Shown here: in pieces, positions 40,871-41,139 of the stretch
Layout: each line of letters starts with the position of its first letter
Numbering within the stretch: the first letter of the stretch is position 1
Assembly (NCBI GenBank): GCA_017965725.1
Contig: JAGCPK010000154.1
Coordinates: 1-41,139 of the forward strand
Source: Prevotella sp.
GTDB taxonomy: Bacteria; Bacteroidota; Bacteroidia; Bacteroidales; Bacteroidaceae
Reading direction: 5' to 3'
Length of the DNA stretch: 41,139 nucleotides
Translations under genes and position numbers: made by a program
The notes under the pieces: model-generated
The model's input: the letters and a program-made list of their open reading frames with translations, nothing else
Database searches by the model: none
Told to the model about the DNA's origin: nothing

Positions 40871-41139
40871 GGGGGTGACTGGATTTGACGGCAAGTCGAG
40901 ATGGTACGTAAGCACGCGGAGTGAAGACTGTGTTCTCCATAATCAAGTCGGTCGAAAAATTAATTGGCAACAATGAGTATGCTCTCGCTGCTTAATCGAA
41001 GTACAGTAGATTGCTAGCTTAATTCTCTTGCCAGGCGAGAGAACGAGACGTCGCTCCGAGGATGTTGTTCCGAATCCAAAGGTCAAGCGGCGCAGGTTAA
41101 ATCGGAAATAGTCTTGTCAGGCCTCGATGGCTAGATGAA
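40871..41139 (+). ncRNA. ssrA: tmRNA, 3' truncated by the window end
   Basis: The RNA rescues stalled ribosomes and tags the unfinished protein. The 5' end GGGGGTGACTGGATTTGACGG is the conserved tRNA-like half (cited in part: GGTGACTGGATTTGACGG). The tag frame runs from the resume codon GGC at 40966 to TAA at 40993-40995 and reads GNNEYALAA, of the ALAA-ending Bacteroidetes type. Paired segments after the stop (TTCTCTTGCC, GGCGAGAGAA) are the start of the pseudoknot region. About 269 bases are present; the 3' pseudoknots and acceptor half lie beyond the window. Confidence 0.93.

Overview
The window looks like chromosome of a Prevotella-like member of the Bacteroidales. Support: promoters of the Bacteroidetes type (TAnnTTTG at about -7, with TTTG or CTTG about 20 bases upstream in several cases), almost no Shine-Dalgarno sites, a TonB-dependent receptor paired with a DUF4249 lipoprotein, a hybrid sensor kinase carrying an AraC output domain, T9SS-like C-terminal sorting tails, and a tmRNA whose tag reads GNNEYALAA. 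I ran no database search; all family calls come from reading motifs.

Layout. 1-237: the end of a secreted protein, then a convergent intergenic region with two terminators. 606-6054: a minus-strand trio (TonB-dependent receptor, DUF4249 lipoprotein, and a short periplasmic protein with an MG2-like N-terminus and a barrel-less TonB-plug-like C-terminus). 6171-8000: secreted GH13 amylase with a starch-binding module. 8195-16650: mostly housekeeping genes (stand-alone TrpB2, a sensor-less HTCS-like regulator, trxB with a thioredoxin-type glutathione peroxidase, zinc-free ribosomal protein L31, a secreted EEP-family protein, uridine kinase, a DUF308 membrane protein, a histidine phosphatase). 16657-17721: a low-complexity Arg/Gly/Asn/Ser-rich secreted protein. 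17905-19820: a capsule-assembly (Wzi-like) barrel protein with a small lipoprotein.

19826-40713 is surface-polysaccharide territory and holds two complete Wzx/Wzy-type clusters, both on the minus strand. Cluster A (27789 down to 19826) encodes an initiating phosphoglycosyl transferase, a Wza-like lipoprotein, Wzz, an EpsG-type polymerase, a GT6 glycosyltransferase, a flippase, a GT11 alpha-1,2-fucosyltransferase and a GT2 transferase. Cluster B (40713 down to 30661) encodes a long multi-SLBB export protein, a second Wzz, a second flippase, an unassigned transferase, a second EpsG-type polymerase, two GT4 enzymes and a hexapeptide acyltransferase, but no initiating transferase. Between them lie a separately promoted GT4 gene and an oppositely oriented beta-helix (pectate-lyase-like) gene. 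The window ends inside ssrA.

The most interesting inference is that cluster A has exactly the transferases needed for a histo-blood-group A/B-like tetrasaccharide repeat: a first sugar, one GT2 addition, an alpha-1,2-fucose (GT11) and an alpha-1,3-Gal or GalNAc (GT6, with the metal-independent NXN motif). Its promoter is followed by a structured leader with an attenuator-like hairpin.
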